A stretch of 64,000 bases of DNA from Prado023 sp963753075 (lineage in GTDB: Bacteria > Actinomycetota > Actinomycetes > S36-B12 > CAIYMF01). The notes under the pieces are model-generated. The model searched no databases. It was not told the origin of the DNA and saw only the letters and a program-made list of their open reading frames with translations. A program made the translations under genes and the position numbers. Positions 25,613 to 33,640 of the stretch are shown here, one piece after another. The stretch lies in NCBI GenBank assembly GCA_963753075.1, contig CAVWAR010000002.1, positions 620,001 to 684,000 of the forward strand. Reading direction: 5' to 3'. Each line of letters opens with the position of its first letter. Positions within the stretch are counted from its first letter, which is position 1.

Positions 25613-25999
25613 GTGTCCCAGCGCGCACGCCTGGTCGCCGCCGGTGGTGCGCTGGCCCTCCAGATGCTGGTCCTCTATGCACCCAGCACACCCGACCTGG
25701 GGGAGAGCGCCCTGCCTGTGGACAAGGTCGTCCACGCGGCGGTCTTCGCCCTCGCCACCTACACTCTGGCCGCGGTCGAAGTGCCCCTCGGGTGGGTCGT
25801 GGGCCTCATGTCAGCCCACGCTGTGGTCAGCGAGCTCATCCAGCACCGGCTGCTCGCTGACCGCGCTGGAGACCCGGCTGATGTCGCGGCGGACCTGATG
25901 GGCATTGCCATCGGGGTGCTCCTGGTGCGGGTCAGGCGTCGACCTCGCCGAGCATCTCCCCGGTGGGATGGTCGGAGCCGCCGGGAGGCTCGATCGTGA
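25613..25999 (+). CDS. VanZ-like small membrane protein
   Basis: 128 residues with about four hydrophobic segments (LVAAGGALALQMLVLY, VVHAAVFALATYTLAAV, PLGWVVGLMSAHAVVSELI, LMGIAIGVLLVRV) and the family's DKVVHAAVFA and SELIQHRLL signatures. VanZ relatives are membrane proteins with poorly defined roles, some linked to glycopeptide or lipoglycopeptide tolerance. The C-terminus is Arg-rich. GTG 25613. Its last 68 bases overlap the convergent anti-sigma factor gene, unusual enough that a slightly shorter true reading of one of the two should be considered; both frames look coding to their ends. Confidence 0.8.
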   Translation: MSQRARLVAAGGALALQMLVLYAPSTPDLGESALPVDKVVHAAVFALATYTLAAVEVPLGWVVGLMSAHAVVSELIQHRLLADRAGDPADVAADLMGIAIGVLLVRVRRRPRRASPRWDGRSRREARS

Positions 26000-26714
26000 T
26001 CATGAACTTCTCGACGTCACCGACTCCGCCGTCGAGGACTGCGGCGATGTGCCCCTCATCGTCCGGGGTGAAGACTCCGGCTGAGACCATCTGCCCGTCC
26101 TGGGTCACCCGCCAGACCTGGTAGCACATCCCCTTCGCCGGCATCGGCAGCTCGGAGGCCAGGAAGGCCGACTTGTCCATCTCGTCGCTGACGACCAGGC
26201 GCGACGTGGTGCCCATGATGTCCACGGCCATCACGTGTGCGTCTCCGGCGGACGCGACGGCGACTATGGCCGCCATGTCGTCGGCGCTGGCGACCGGATC
26301 GAGGGGTGCCTGCTGCCGGCCAACGCCCACGCCCGCGGCGAAGAGCACGAAGCCGGCCGCCGCAGCAGCCATCCACGGCGCCGCAGCCCGCCATCCACGA
26401 TGGCTGCTGACGGGTGCCGGGTTCTGGGCGGGGATGGTGACGGGGACCTGCGACGCCGCACTGGCTGGCTCGCGGCGCGTCGGGTCGAACGGATCTGGAA
26501 TCGCGGTTCCGGCCCGGGCGACAACCAGCTCCTCGAGTGCGTCCGGCGGTGTCACCGGACCCACGTCGGCCAGCGCGGCGAGGACCTCACGGAAGTCGGC
26601 CGCCTCCGCCCGGCACTCTGCGCAGCCCTGCAGGTGAAGCTCGAAATCAGCTCGCTCCTGCGGCTCGAGGGCGTCGGTGCAGTAGGCGCCGAGGAGGTCG
26701 TGGACGTCGTTCAC
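25932..26714 (-). CDS. Anti-sigma factor, RskA-like with zinc-binding motif
   Basis: 260 residues. The N-terminus is a zinc-associated anti-sigma domain (DVHDLLGAYCTDALEPQE, then HLQGCAEC with the HxxxCxxC motif) expected to hold the sigma factor. A linker and one membrane span (WMAAAAAGFVLFAAGVGVG, about residues 118-136) follow, then an extracytoplasmic RskA domain (CYQVWRVTQDGQMVSAGVF, MITIEPPGG). Such proteins release sigma after regulated proteolysis or cysteine oxidation. Start overlaps the sigma stop by 4 bases, so the two are made together. The membrane topology places the C-terminal sensor on the same side as the nearby thioredoxin-type proteins. Confidence 0.92.
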   Translation of the reverse strand: MNDVHDLLGAYCTDALEPQERADFELHLQGCAECRAEAADFREVLAALADVGPVTPPDALEELVVARAGTAIPDPFDPTRREPASAASQVPVTIPAQNPAPVSSHRGWRAAAPWMAAAAAGFVLFAAGVGVGRQQAPLDPVASADDMAAIVAVASAGDAHVMAVDIMGTTSRLVVSDEMDKSAFLASELPMPAKGMCYQVWRVTQDGQMVSAGVFTPDDEGHIAAVLDGGVGDVEKFMITIEPPGGSDHPTGEMLGEVDA

Positions 26715-27283
26715 AGATCCCCCTCCAACTCGGTGCGCAGCGCACGCAGGGCGTCGCGGATGCGGGTCTTGGCAGTGCCGAGCGGGATGTCCAGGCGCTC
26801 GGCCACCTCGGTGTGGGTCAGGCCGCCCAGGAAGGCCAGTTCCAGGGATTCGCGCTGCAGCCGGGTCAGGTGGTCCAGGGCCTGGCGGACGCGCCGGTGC
26901 TCTGCGCGCAACTCGACCACCTCAGCGACGGAGTCGTGGTCGGGCTCATGGCTGCGCGTCGCCCAACTGGACACGCGGTCGCGGTCGGACTGCTCGCGGC
27001 GGACCCGGTCCACCGCGCGGCGATGCGTGAGCATCGTCACCCAGGAGCGCACCGAGGAGACCCGGGGGTCGAACCTGCTCGCCTGTGTCCACACCTCTGC
27101 GAACGACTCCTGAAGGACGTCCTGGGCGAGGTGCTCGTCGCGGGTGACCCGCAGGGCCAGGCCGTAGGCCGCGGCCGAGTGGGACCGGTACAACAACCGG
27201 AATGCTTCCTCGTCGCCGGTCGCCACCCGCTCGACGAGCTGGCTCGGCGAGGGGTCGGGGACGTGGGCGCTCACGAGGTGCAT
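26711..27283 (-). CDS. ECF sigma factor, SigK-like
   Basis: 190 residues with sigma region 2 (LYRSHSAAAYGLALRVT, DVLQESFAEVWTQASRFD) and region 4 (LTRLQRESLELAFLGGLTHTEVAERL, then GTAKTRIRDALR). Organisation with an RskA-type partner and closeness to CcdA and DipZ recall M. tuberculosis SigK, whose regulon includes dipZ. Unlike that protein, as I remember it with a redox-sensitive Cys pair, this one contains no cysteine at all, so any redox sensing would have to be done by the anti-sigma factor. It starts 4 bases after the ccdA-like stop, in the same direction. Confidence 0.9.
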   Translation of the reverse strand: MHLVSAHVPDPSPSQLVERVATGDEEAFRLLYRSHSAAAYGLALRVTRDEHLAQDVLQESFAEVWTQASRFDPRVSSVRSWVTMLTHRRAVDRVRREQSDRDRVSSWATRSHEPDHDSVAEVVELRAEHRRVRQALDHLTRLQRESLELAFLGGLTHTEVAERLDIPLGTAKTRIRDALRALRTELEGDL

Positions 27284-27287
27284 GGTG

Positions 27288-28082
27288 TCACCCGCCGATG
27301 AACGAGGAGTCGAGGTTCCAGGGCGCCCATGGCGCGTTGACGACCAACCAGGTCTCCAGCGACTTCATCCAGCCCGTGGCCACGAGCACACCGACGGCGA
27401 TGAACACGAATCCAAGGGTGCGGCGGAACCAACCGTGCGAGTCGGCGGCCCACCCGAAGCGGGCCACGACCCGCTGGCCGGCCAGGGCGATCAGCAGCAG
27501 CGTGGCGCACAGGCCGACGATGTACACCCCGAGCAGGAGCAGCCCGCGGGCTGGCTCGGCGGGCAGTACGGTGACGATGACGTATCCGTAGAGCGGTGAG
27601 CAGGAGGTGAACACCGGCCCCAGCGCCGCGCCGGTGAGGACCTCACCCCCGAGCCCGTCATGTCGGCGTGCCGATCCGAGCCGCTGGGCGGAGCGGGCCT
27701 GCAGCCCCAGCCGTGCGGAGAACCGCTCCCACAGGTCCGGGAAGGCGCCGACGATGCCCAGGGCGATCAGGATCCCGCCGGAGACCCACTGCCACGCCTC
27801 GGGCGGGATGCCGATCAGTGCCGTGGTTGCCTTCAGCGCCAGGGTGAAGACGAGGATCGAGACGCCCAGGGACGCCGTGATCACCAGCGCCCTGGTGACG
27901 GCAGCTGAGCGGGTCTTCGTGCGGGTGGCCGTAGCCGTGCCCGCGGCGGAGGAGGCCTCGGCGTTGACCTCCGAAGCTGCTCCGGCCATCGAACCACCGA
28001 CGATGACCGGGAGCAGGGGGAGCACGCATGGCGCCAGGGTGGTCAACACCCCGGCGATCAGTGCCCCGAAGATCTCGATCAT
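27288..28082 (-). CDS. CcdA-type thiol-disulfide transporter
   Basis: 264-residue membrane protein of the DsbD/CcdA family that moves reducing equivalents from cytoplasmic thioredoxin to outer-face redox proteins, including cytochrome c maturation factors. Redox cysteines appear in the first and fourth helices (LAPCVLPLLPVIVGGS and FTSCSPLYGYV). About six spans are visible. A Ser/Ala/Thr-rich insert follows the first helix. It lies 34 bases downstream of the thioredoxin lipoprotein gene, its likely partner, and 4 bases from the sigma gene. Confidence 0.9.
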   Translation of the reverse strand: MIEIFGALIAGVLTTLAPCVLPLLPVIVGGSMAGAASEVNAEASSAAGTATATRTKTRSAAVTRALVITASLGVSILVFTLALKATTALIGIPPEAWQWVSGGILIALGIVGAFPDLWERFSARLGLQARSAQRLGSARRHDGLGGEVLTGAALGPVFTSCSPLYGYVIVTVLPAEPARGLLLLGVYIVGLCATLLLIALAGQRVVARFGWAADSHGWFRRTLGFVFIAVGVLVATGWMKSLETWLVVNAPWAPWNLDSSFIGG

Positions 28083-28116
28083 CGTCGCGGTTCCTCGCTC
28101 TGCAGTCGGTGGTGGA

Positions 28117-28635
28117 TCAGGCGGTCTGGGCGGCGATGTCCTCGCCGGAGATCGACCCGGTGAACTTCGTCACCTCGTCGCCGGACTCATCGACCTGGAC
28201 GTAGGTGTGCTGGACCGTGACGCCGTACTCCTTCTTGAGGTCGTTGGCCTTGTCGTAGTCCACCTTGACGACGGTGAGGCCGGCGGGGACGCCGTCAGCG
28301 TCGAGGCTCTTCACGGATGCCTGGCAGGTGGAGCACCACGAGGCGCTGAAGAACAGGACGACATCGCCGGTCCCGTGGTACTTGGCCGGGTCTGCGTCGT
28401 AGGCGGCCTGGTCGATCCACGCCCCCTCCGTGGGCATTGCGGCCTCCTCGGACTCCATCGTGTCGTCCTCGGGCTCGGTGGCTGCCTCGTCCTTGGCCAT
28501 CGCCGACTCGTCGGTGTCCTTGACCATCGCCGACTCGGATGCGGCGGCCGAGTCGGTGGTCGTGGCGTCGGAGGCGCAGCCGGCCAGGGTCAGGCCGAAC
28601 AGGAGAGCCAGGGCGGCGGGGACGGTGCGGTTCAT
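28117..28635 (-). CDS. Thioredoxin-domain lipoprotein
   Basis: 172 residues: a lipoprotein signal (lipobox LAGC, Cys20), an acidic Ser/Ala/Glu-rich linker with repeats of the form ESAMVKD/ESAMAKDE, and a thioredoxin fold (VVLFFSASWCSTCQASVKSLD) with the redox motif WCSTC and TYVQVDESGD strand. It is an extracytoplasmic disulfide reductase or similar, likely fed electrons by the adjacent CcdA. The cis-Pro loop is replaced (TVQHTYVQV lacks the usual Thr-Pro), which is worth noting. It follows DipZ after a 234-base gap. Confidence 0.9.
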   Translation of the reverse strand: MNRTVPAALALLFGLTLAGCASDATTTDSAAASESAMVKDTDESAMAKDEAATEPEDDTMESEEAAMPTEGAWIDQAAYDADPAKYHGTGDVVLFFSASWCSTCQASVKSLDADGVPAGLTVVKVDYDKANDLKKEYGVTVQHTYVQVDESGDEVTKFTGSISGEDIAAQTA

Positions 28636-28869
28636 GGATGGTGCCTCTCATGTAGGGGGAAGATCGTGTGACGTGTGCCGGGGGTTCGCAGCCGAGCCCG
28701 GTTCCGGATTGGTCCGATCCCCAGCAACTCCATTCGGGTGGGCAGGTACTTCATGGTGGGCCAGCTGCAGCCCGGGCGCATCAGGGTCGGCCGGCCTGGG
28801 AGCCCGGCTTCCCCGCCGATGCACCGTGGGGGCGCCGTCGCCCGGCGTCGCCCGATCGGGCTGCCACGG

Positions 28870-30609
28870 TCAGCCGAAGGTGAACGCGTAGGCGGACATG
28901 CCCTCATCGAGGTAGATCCCCATCCGGGAGCGTCCCGCCGGGCCATCGCGCACTTCGTAGAGAGTTGGGGCGCCGGACACCTGGACCTCGCGGGAGGTGT
29001 CGCCCTCCATGATCTGCGCGGTGCCCTCGCCGCCGAGGACAAGGAAGACCTTGGCCGCGGAGAAGTCCAGGATGAGCCCGGCATCGGGCCCGGCGTCGAT
29101 CTTCTCGGCACCGACGGTCCAGGTCCCCTTCAGGGTCACCCGATCCGCGCCCCCCTGCCCGAACGGGGCTTCGCTGGTGTACTCGGCCGGGGCATCACGG
29201 GTGATCGCGTGGGCGTAGGCGCGTGCCCGGCTGTGGCCTAGGTAGGTCTCCGGCGTCTGGGCCTGGTTGGCGGCAGGGGCCGCCCCGGGGGCGGCGGCCG
29301 GTGCGCCCAGGGGCGTGCCCTCGTCGGCCAGCAGCTCGCGGATCAGCTCCTCGGTCTCGTCGTAGGCGCCCTCCCCGTAGTGCACCTGGCGGACCGTACC
29401 CGTGCGATCGATCAGGTAGTGGGCCGGCCAGTAGCGCTGGTCGTAGGCCCGCCACGTGGCGAAGTCGTTGTCGATCGCGATGGGGTACTCGACGCCGAAG
29501 TCGGCCGCCCGCTCGGCGACGTTGCCCACCTCACGTTCGAATGCGAACTCAGGGGAGTGGACCCCGACGACGGTCAGGCCCTGGTCGCGGTAGGCCCGGT
29601 CCCACGCGGTGATGTAGGGCAGCGTCCGCTGGCAGTTGATGCAGGAGTAGGTCCAGAAGTCGACCAGGACCACACGTCCGTCGGCCGCCAGCTCGGCGAG
29701 GGTCAGCGGCTGATCATCGGGAGTGTTGAGCCAGTTCACGATCCCGGTCAGCTCGGGGGCTGACCCGCAGTCGGCCAGCACGGAGGAGTCCGCGGCGCAC
29801 TCGTCGAACGAGCGGGTGCCGGACGCAGCCGCCCGCTGCGGATCGGAGCGCAGCGAGTCCAGTGCCGCTCGGGCGGCGTCGCTGTCCTCGAACTGCCGCT
29901 GCACGGCCGCCACGTAGCCGGGGATCGCCCGCTGCGCCGCATCGGCCAGCCCCAGCGCCAACGCCACGCCCGTGGCGAGGAACACCGCGCCGGCGACCTT
30001 GCGCACTGTCGGCATCCGATCGGAGAGCCGACGCCCGACGTCGACGCCGAGCCACGCGACCGCCAGCAGTGGGATCGCCAGGCCGGCCGCGAACGCCAGT
30101 GTGAGGACCAGGAGCCCTGAGCTCAGGCCCTCTGAGGCGGCCAGCACCGTGATGGCTGCCAGCACCGGCCCGGCGCATGGGACGAACACGACCCCGAGGG
30201 TCAGCCCGAACACGAACGCCGACCCCCCGCGGACGGGCCCGCGGTTCGGGATCCGCCAGAACAGCCTCTCCAGCAGGTGGCCGACGCCCGGGATGAGCAG
30301 GCCGAGGCCGACGGCTACCAGCGCGACCCAGGCTGCCCCGCGCAGGATGCTCTCGGGGATCCCCAGCGCCGAGATGACCGTGGCGCCCAGCAGCGTCAGG
30401 ACAGTGAATGAGGTGAGGAGGCCGGCGACGATCAGGTAGGGGCGCCTGCGGCTCGCCGGTTGGGGTACGGCGCCTGCCCCAGTCGATCCGGCCGAGGAGC
30501 CGGCCGTCAGCGACGAGGCAGCCAGGATCCCGGGGAGGACGGGCAGGACGCAGGGAGACAGGGCGGTCACCAGGCCTGCCGCGAAGCCGATCGCGACGAG
30601 GGTCAGCAC
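28870..30609 (-). CDS. dipZ: DipZ-like fused CcdA/thioredoxin protein
   Basis: 579 residues in three parts. The N-terminal 240 form a CcdA/DsbD-type membrane domain with the redox Cys pair (ALSPCVLPVLPG and VPCAGPVLAAI). A linker leads to a TlpA-like thioredoxin domain (YSCINCQRTLPYI, CINC active site, then VVGVHSPEFAFE). The C-terminal about 140 residues are the beta-sandwich module of DipZ (FGQGGADRVTLKGTW, then IYLDEGMSAYAFTFG). Equivalent to M. tuberculosis Rv2874. It works outside the membrane, keeping thiols reduced. GTG start. It runs in the same direction 36 bases after the mini-thioredoxin gene. Confidence 0.92.
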   Translation of the reverse strand: MLTLVAIGFAAGLVTALSPCVLPVLPGILAASSLTAGSSAGSTGAGAVPQPASRRRPYLIVAGLLTSFTVLTLLGATVISALGIPESILRGAAWVALVAVGLGLLIPGVGHLLERLFWRIPNRGPVRGGSAFVFGLTLGVVFVPCAGPVLAAITVLAASEGLSSGLLVLTLAFAAGLAIPLLAVAWLGVDVGRRLSDRMPTVRKVAGAVFLATGVALALGLADAAQRAIPGYVAAVQRQFEDSDAARAALDSLRSDPQRAAASGTRSFDECAADSSVLADCGSAPELTGIVNWLNTPDDQPLTLAELAADGRVVLVDFWTYSCINCQRTLPYITAWDRAYRDQGLTVVGVHSPEFAFEREVGNVAERAADFGVEYPIAIDNDFATWRAYDQRYWPAHYLIDRTGTVRQVHYGEGAYDETEELIRELLADEGTPLGAPAAAPGAAPAANQAQTPETYLGHSRARAYAHAITRDAPAEYTSEAPFGQGGADRVTLKGTWTVGAEKIDAGPDAGLILDFSAAKVFLVLGGEGTAQIMEGDTSREVQVSGAPTLYEVRDGPAGRSRMGIYLDEGMSAYAFTFG

Positions 30610-30645
30610 GGCAGGTGTTCGCAGCCGGGGGGCCGACGGATTGGC

Positions 30646-30879
30646 TCACGCACCCAGCAGCGCCGCGATCTCCTTCGAGTCGGGCACGCGGCCGGAGACG
30701 AGGACCTGCTCGTCGACCACGAGCCCAGGGGTGCGCATCACGCCGTAGGAGGCGATCTCTGCCATGTCGGTGACCTTCTCGACGGTGGCGTCGAGCCCGA
30801 GGTTGGTCAGTGCAGTGGTCGTGTTGGCCTCGAGCCGGTGGCAGTTGGCGCAGCCGGATCCGAGGATCTTGATGATCAT
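30646..30879 (-). CDS. 77-residue thioredoxin-fold protein (redox-active disulfide protein type)
   Basis: Small cytoplasmic thioredoxin-like protein starting MIIKILGSGCANCHRLE with the CANC motif (Cys10, Cys13), a SYGVMRTPGLVVDE strand with cis-Pro, and an LVSGR strand. This short form is typically encoded next to SO_0444/ArsP-type permeases and ArsR regulators, exactly as here. It may supply reducing power or deliver a metalloid to the permease. 61 bases downstream of the permease gene, 36 bases upstream of dipZ. Confidence 0.9.
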   Translation of the reverse strand: MIIKILGSGCANCHRLEANTTTALTNLGLDATVEKVTDMAEIASYGVMRTPGLVVDEQVLVSGRVPDSKEIAALLGA

Positions 30880-30940
30880 GTGGAGTGTCCCTTCAGGTGG
30901 TGGCCGGTCAGGTGGTGGGCGGTAGGTCGGGGCCGGCGGG

Positions 30941-32002
30941 TCAACTGGGTCCGGACCCCAGGATCGTGTTGAACAGGTAGCCCATGGACACGATGCCGGT
31001 GGCCAGGACGACGACGAATGCCGCGAGCAGTTGGGGTTTGAGCACCCGACGCAGCAGGATCATCTCGGGCAGCGAGAGGGCAACGACGCTCATCATGAAC
31101 GCGAGGACGGTGCCGATCGGCATCCCCTTGGAGTACAGCACCTCCACCAGCGGCATGATCCCCGCGGCGTTGGAGTACAGAGGCACACCGATCGCCACGG
31201 CGACCAGCACGCCGAACGGGTTGTCGGAGTTGGCGTACGTGGTGAAGAACTCGGTCGGGACCCAACCGTGGATGATCGCCCCGAGGCCGATCCCGACCAG
31301 CAGGTAGGGCCAGATGCGCCGCAAGATGGTCACGACCTCCTCGGTGGCCATCGTCACGCGCTGGTCCATCGTGAGGCCGGCGGCCGGATCGATCGGCTGC
31401 CCGCGCAGGGTGGTCTGGAAGACGAACGGCTCCACCCAGCGCTCGGCGTGCAGCTTGCCCAGGATGAATCCCGCCACGATGGCGATGGTGACCCCGGCGG
31501 CCACGTAGAGCAGGGCGATCTTCCAGCCGAACAGGCTCCACAGCAGGCCGATCGCGATCTCGTTGGCCAGCGGGGAGGCGATCAGGAAGCTCAGGGTCAC
31601 GCCGATCGGCACGCCGGCGGACACGAAGCCGATGAACGCGGGGACCGCCGAGCACGAGCAGAACGGGGTGATGACGCCCAGGCCCGCGGCCATGACGTTG
31701 CCCGCGCCCTCACGCTTGCCGCCCAGCAGCGCACGGGTCCGCTCCACGCTCATGAAGGACCGCAGGAACGTGACCACGAAGATGATCCCGACCAGCAGCA
31801 GGAGGATCTTGACGGTGTCGTAGAGGAAGAAGTGCAGGGTCTCGGTCAGTCGGGCGTCGGGGGCCATCGCGAACCAGTCGTGCAGGACGGTGTCCCAGAG
31901 CCAGCCGTTCACCCAGTAGGCCAGCACCCAGAGCACGGCTGCGGCAGCCAGGGTCAGGCCGAGGCGTCCCCGGGTTGAGGGGACGTGTGCAGTGACGCTC
32001 AC
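30941..32002 (-). CDS. Permease of the DUF318/ArsP type (metal or metalloid efflux)
   Basis: 353 residues with about eight spans arranged in two related halves. The family signature TPFCSCSAVPAFIGFVSAGVP is present, with the CSC motif in the membrane, followed by a second-half SNAAGIMPLVEVLYSKGMP-like segment. Relatives export trivalent organoarsenicals (ArsP) or other thiophilic metals. Start GTG 32002 overlaps the arsR stop as GTGA. The Cys-Ser-Cys and the following thioredoxin gene suggest a thiol-bound substrate. The exact ion is not known. Confidence 0.85.
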   Translation of the reverse strand: MSVTAHVPSTRGRLGLTLAAAAVLWVLAYWVNGWLWDTVLHDWFAMAPDARLTETLHFFLYDTVKILLLLVGIIFVVTFLRSFMSVERTRALLGGKREGAGNVMAAGLGVITPFCSCSAVPAFIGFVSAGVPIGVTLSFLIASPLANEIAIGLLWSLFGWKIALLYVAAGVTIAIVAGFILGKLHAERWVEPFVFQTTLRGQPIDPAAGLTMDQRVTMATEEVVTILRRIWPYLLVGIGLGAIIHGWVPTEFFTTYANSDNPFGVLVAVAIGVPLYSNAAGIMPLVEVLYSKGMPIGTVLAFMMSVVALSLPEMILLRRVLKPQLLAAFVVVLATGIVSMGYLFNTILGSGPS

Positions 32003-32337
32003 ATCGTCGCCCCGCGGCGGCCCACGTCCACGGAGGCCGGGGTCGTGGGGAGGGCCCCCTGCAGGAGCTGTGGTGCATCAGGTGCCAGCGAGTAGTCCAC
32101 CCAGCGCCCACGCTTCGCTGAGGTCACGAGCCCCACCTCACGCAGCACCTTGAGGTGGTAGGACAGCACGTTGGGTGCAACGCCAGCCTCCGGCTGCAGC
32201 TCGCAGACGCACTGGGTTCCTGTGCGGGCGAGGAAGGACAGCAGGCGCCAGCGGACCGGATCGGCTGCTGCGGACAGCAGGGCCGCGGAACGCTCGCGCT
32301 CGGCCGGCGACGTATCGATGAGTATCGCTTCGATCAC
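31999..32337 (-). CDS. arsR: ArsR-family metalloid-responsive repressor
   Basis: Winged-helix repressor that leaves DNA when bound by arsenite or a related metalloid. Visible: PVRWRLLSFLARTGTQCVCEL (helix with the CxC ligand pair, like the ELCVCDL of As(III)-sensing ArsR), then a helix-turn-helix SYHLKVLREVGLVTSAKRGR and wing. Start taken at GTG 32337: a TACAGT -10-like box ends 6 bases upstream, suggesting a leaderless message; an in-frame ATG at 32388 lacks a ribosome site. Coupled by a GTGA overlap with the permease. It diverges from the aquaporin-arsC pair, so it probably controls both directions. Confidence 0.88.
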   Translation of the reverse strand: MIEAILIDTSPAERERSAALLSAAADPVRWRLLSFLARTGTQCVCELQPEAGVAPNVLSYHLKVLREVGLVTSAKRGRWVDYSLAPDAPQLLQGALPTTPASVDVGRRGATM

Positions 32338-32429
32338 GTTCGAACTGTACGCTGTCGCCACGATCCGGTGCAGGGTCGAAGGTCCCATCCGGCGCCGCGA
32401 CCTGCCCGACTTCCCGGTGAGGAGGGGAC

Positions 32430-33194
32430 GTGCCGATACCGGGCCCAGACACGGCAGCTGCCGCGACCGCTCGCCGCGTCCTGGCGGAGTTCCTCGGCGC
32501 CCTGGTCCTCGTGGCTGCGGTGGTCGGGTCCGGGATCATGGCGACCAACCTCACCGATGACGTCGGTGTGCAGCTGCTGATGAACATGGTGTCCACGGTG
32601 CTGGCCCTCGGCCTGCTGATCTGGACGTTCGGACCGATCTCCGGCGCGCACTTCAACCCGGCCGTGACCGGGGTCGCCCTGGCCCGACGCGAGATCTCTG
32701 GCCGCGAGGCCGCGACGTACATCCCCGCCCAGGTGGTTGGGGCGATCTGCGGCGCGATCCTGGCCAACGTCATGTTCGCCCTTCCAGCCGTCGAGCTGTC
32801 CACTCAGACCCGGGGCGGCTCCGGCGTGCTGCTCGGCGAGGTCGTGGCCACAGCCGGGCTGCTGTGGATCATCGGTGCGCTCACGCGCACGGGCACCGGA
32901 CGACTCGGCCCGGTCCTGGTGCCGGCGTGGATCGGTTCCGCGTACCTGTTCACCTCCTCGACATCCTTCGCCAACCCCGCAGTCACCATCGGGCGGATGT
33001 TCACCGATACGTTCACCGGTATCGCGCCTGCTTCCGTCCCGGCGTTCCTCGCCGCGCAGGTGGCCGGCGCGAGCCTCGGCGCCCTGCTCACCGAGGTGTT
33101 CCACCCCCGTCCTTCTGGGGTCATCCCCGAGCCTCTCGACCTGCCCGGCCCCATCCACGAAGCACCGCACGCAACCAACCAGGAGAAGCCATGA
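32430..33194 (+). CDS. Aquaporin/aquaglyceroporin (AqpS-like)
   Basis: 254 residues, six spans, with both NPA boxes: HFNPAVTGVALARR and SFANPAVTIGRMF. In rhizobial ars operons an aquaglyceroporin (AqpS) replaces an arsenite pump by letting arsenite leak out after reduction of arsenate; the same arrangement, aquaporin followed by arsC and divergent from arsR, is seen here. GTG start with GGAGGGG just upstream. Its stop overlaps arsC by 4 bases (ATGA). Selectivity for arsenite against water or glycerol is inferred from context only. Confidence 0.9.
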   Translation: MPIPGPDTAAAATARRVLAEFLGALVLVAAVVGSGIMATNLTDDVGVQLLMNMVSTVLALGLLIWTFGPISGAHFNPAVTGVALARREISGREAATYIPAQVVGAICGAILANVMFALPAVELSTQTRGGSGVLLGEVVATAGLLWIIGALTRTGTGRLGPVLVPAWIGSAYLFTSSTSFANPAVTIGRMFTDTFTGIAPASVPAFLAAQVAGASLGALLTEVFHPRPSGVIPEPLDLPGPIHEAPHATNQEKP

Positions 33195-33595
33195 CCGACA
33201 AGCCCAGTGTCCTGTTCGTCTGCATCCACAACGCCGGCCGATCCCAGATGGCGTCGGCCTACCTGACCCACCTGGCCGGCGACCGGGTCGAGGTCCGCTC
33301 CGCGGGATCCGCGCCGGCGGAATCCGTGAACCCCGCGGCGGTCGCGGCGATGCTCGAGGAGGGCATCGACATGTCGGCCGAGACCCCGAAGATCCTGACC
33401 GATGGGGCCGTTCGCGCCTCCGACGTCGTCATCACGATGGGATGCGGTGACACCTGCCCGATCTACCCGGGCAAGCGGTACGAGGACTGGGTCCTGGAGG
33501 ACCCCGCCGGCCAGGGCGTGGAGTCCGTGCGCCCCATCCGCGACGAGATCCGTCGGCGCATCGAGGAGCTCATCAGCGAGATCGCGCCCGCCTGA
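33191..33595 (+). CDS. arsC: Arsenate reductase ArsC (LMW-phosphatase type)
   Basis: 134 residues. The phosphatase loop is CIHNAGRS (Cys11, Arg17). Two further cysteines (Cys85 and Cys89, MGCGDTCP) sit where thiol-transfer cysteines occur in thioredoxin- or mycothiol-linked arsenate reductases, and an Asp-Pro-type loop (LEDPAGQG) is present. It reduces arsenate to arsenite, which the adjacent aquaporin would release. The start ATG 33191 is preceded by AGGAGAAGCC and overlaps the aquaporin stop. Actinobacterial homologues use mycothiol; that is likely but not shown. Confidence 0.92.
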   Translation: MTDKPSVLFVCIHNAGRSQMASAYLTHLAGDRVEVRSAGSAPAESVNPAAVAAMLEEGIDMSAETPKILTDGAVRASDVVITMGCGDTCPIYPGKRYEDWVLEDPAGQGVESVRPIRDEIRRRIEELISEIAPA

Positions 33596-33640
33596 TCGTC
33601 GGGGTTCGATGCGCGGCCGTGCTCGCGCGGTACCGAATCC

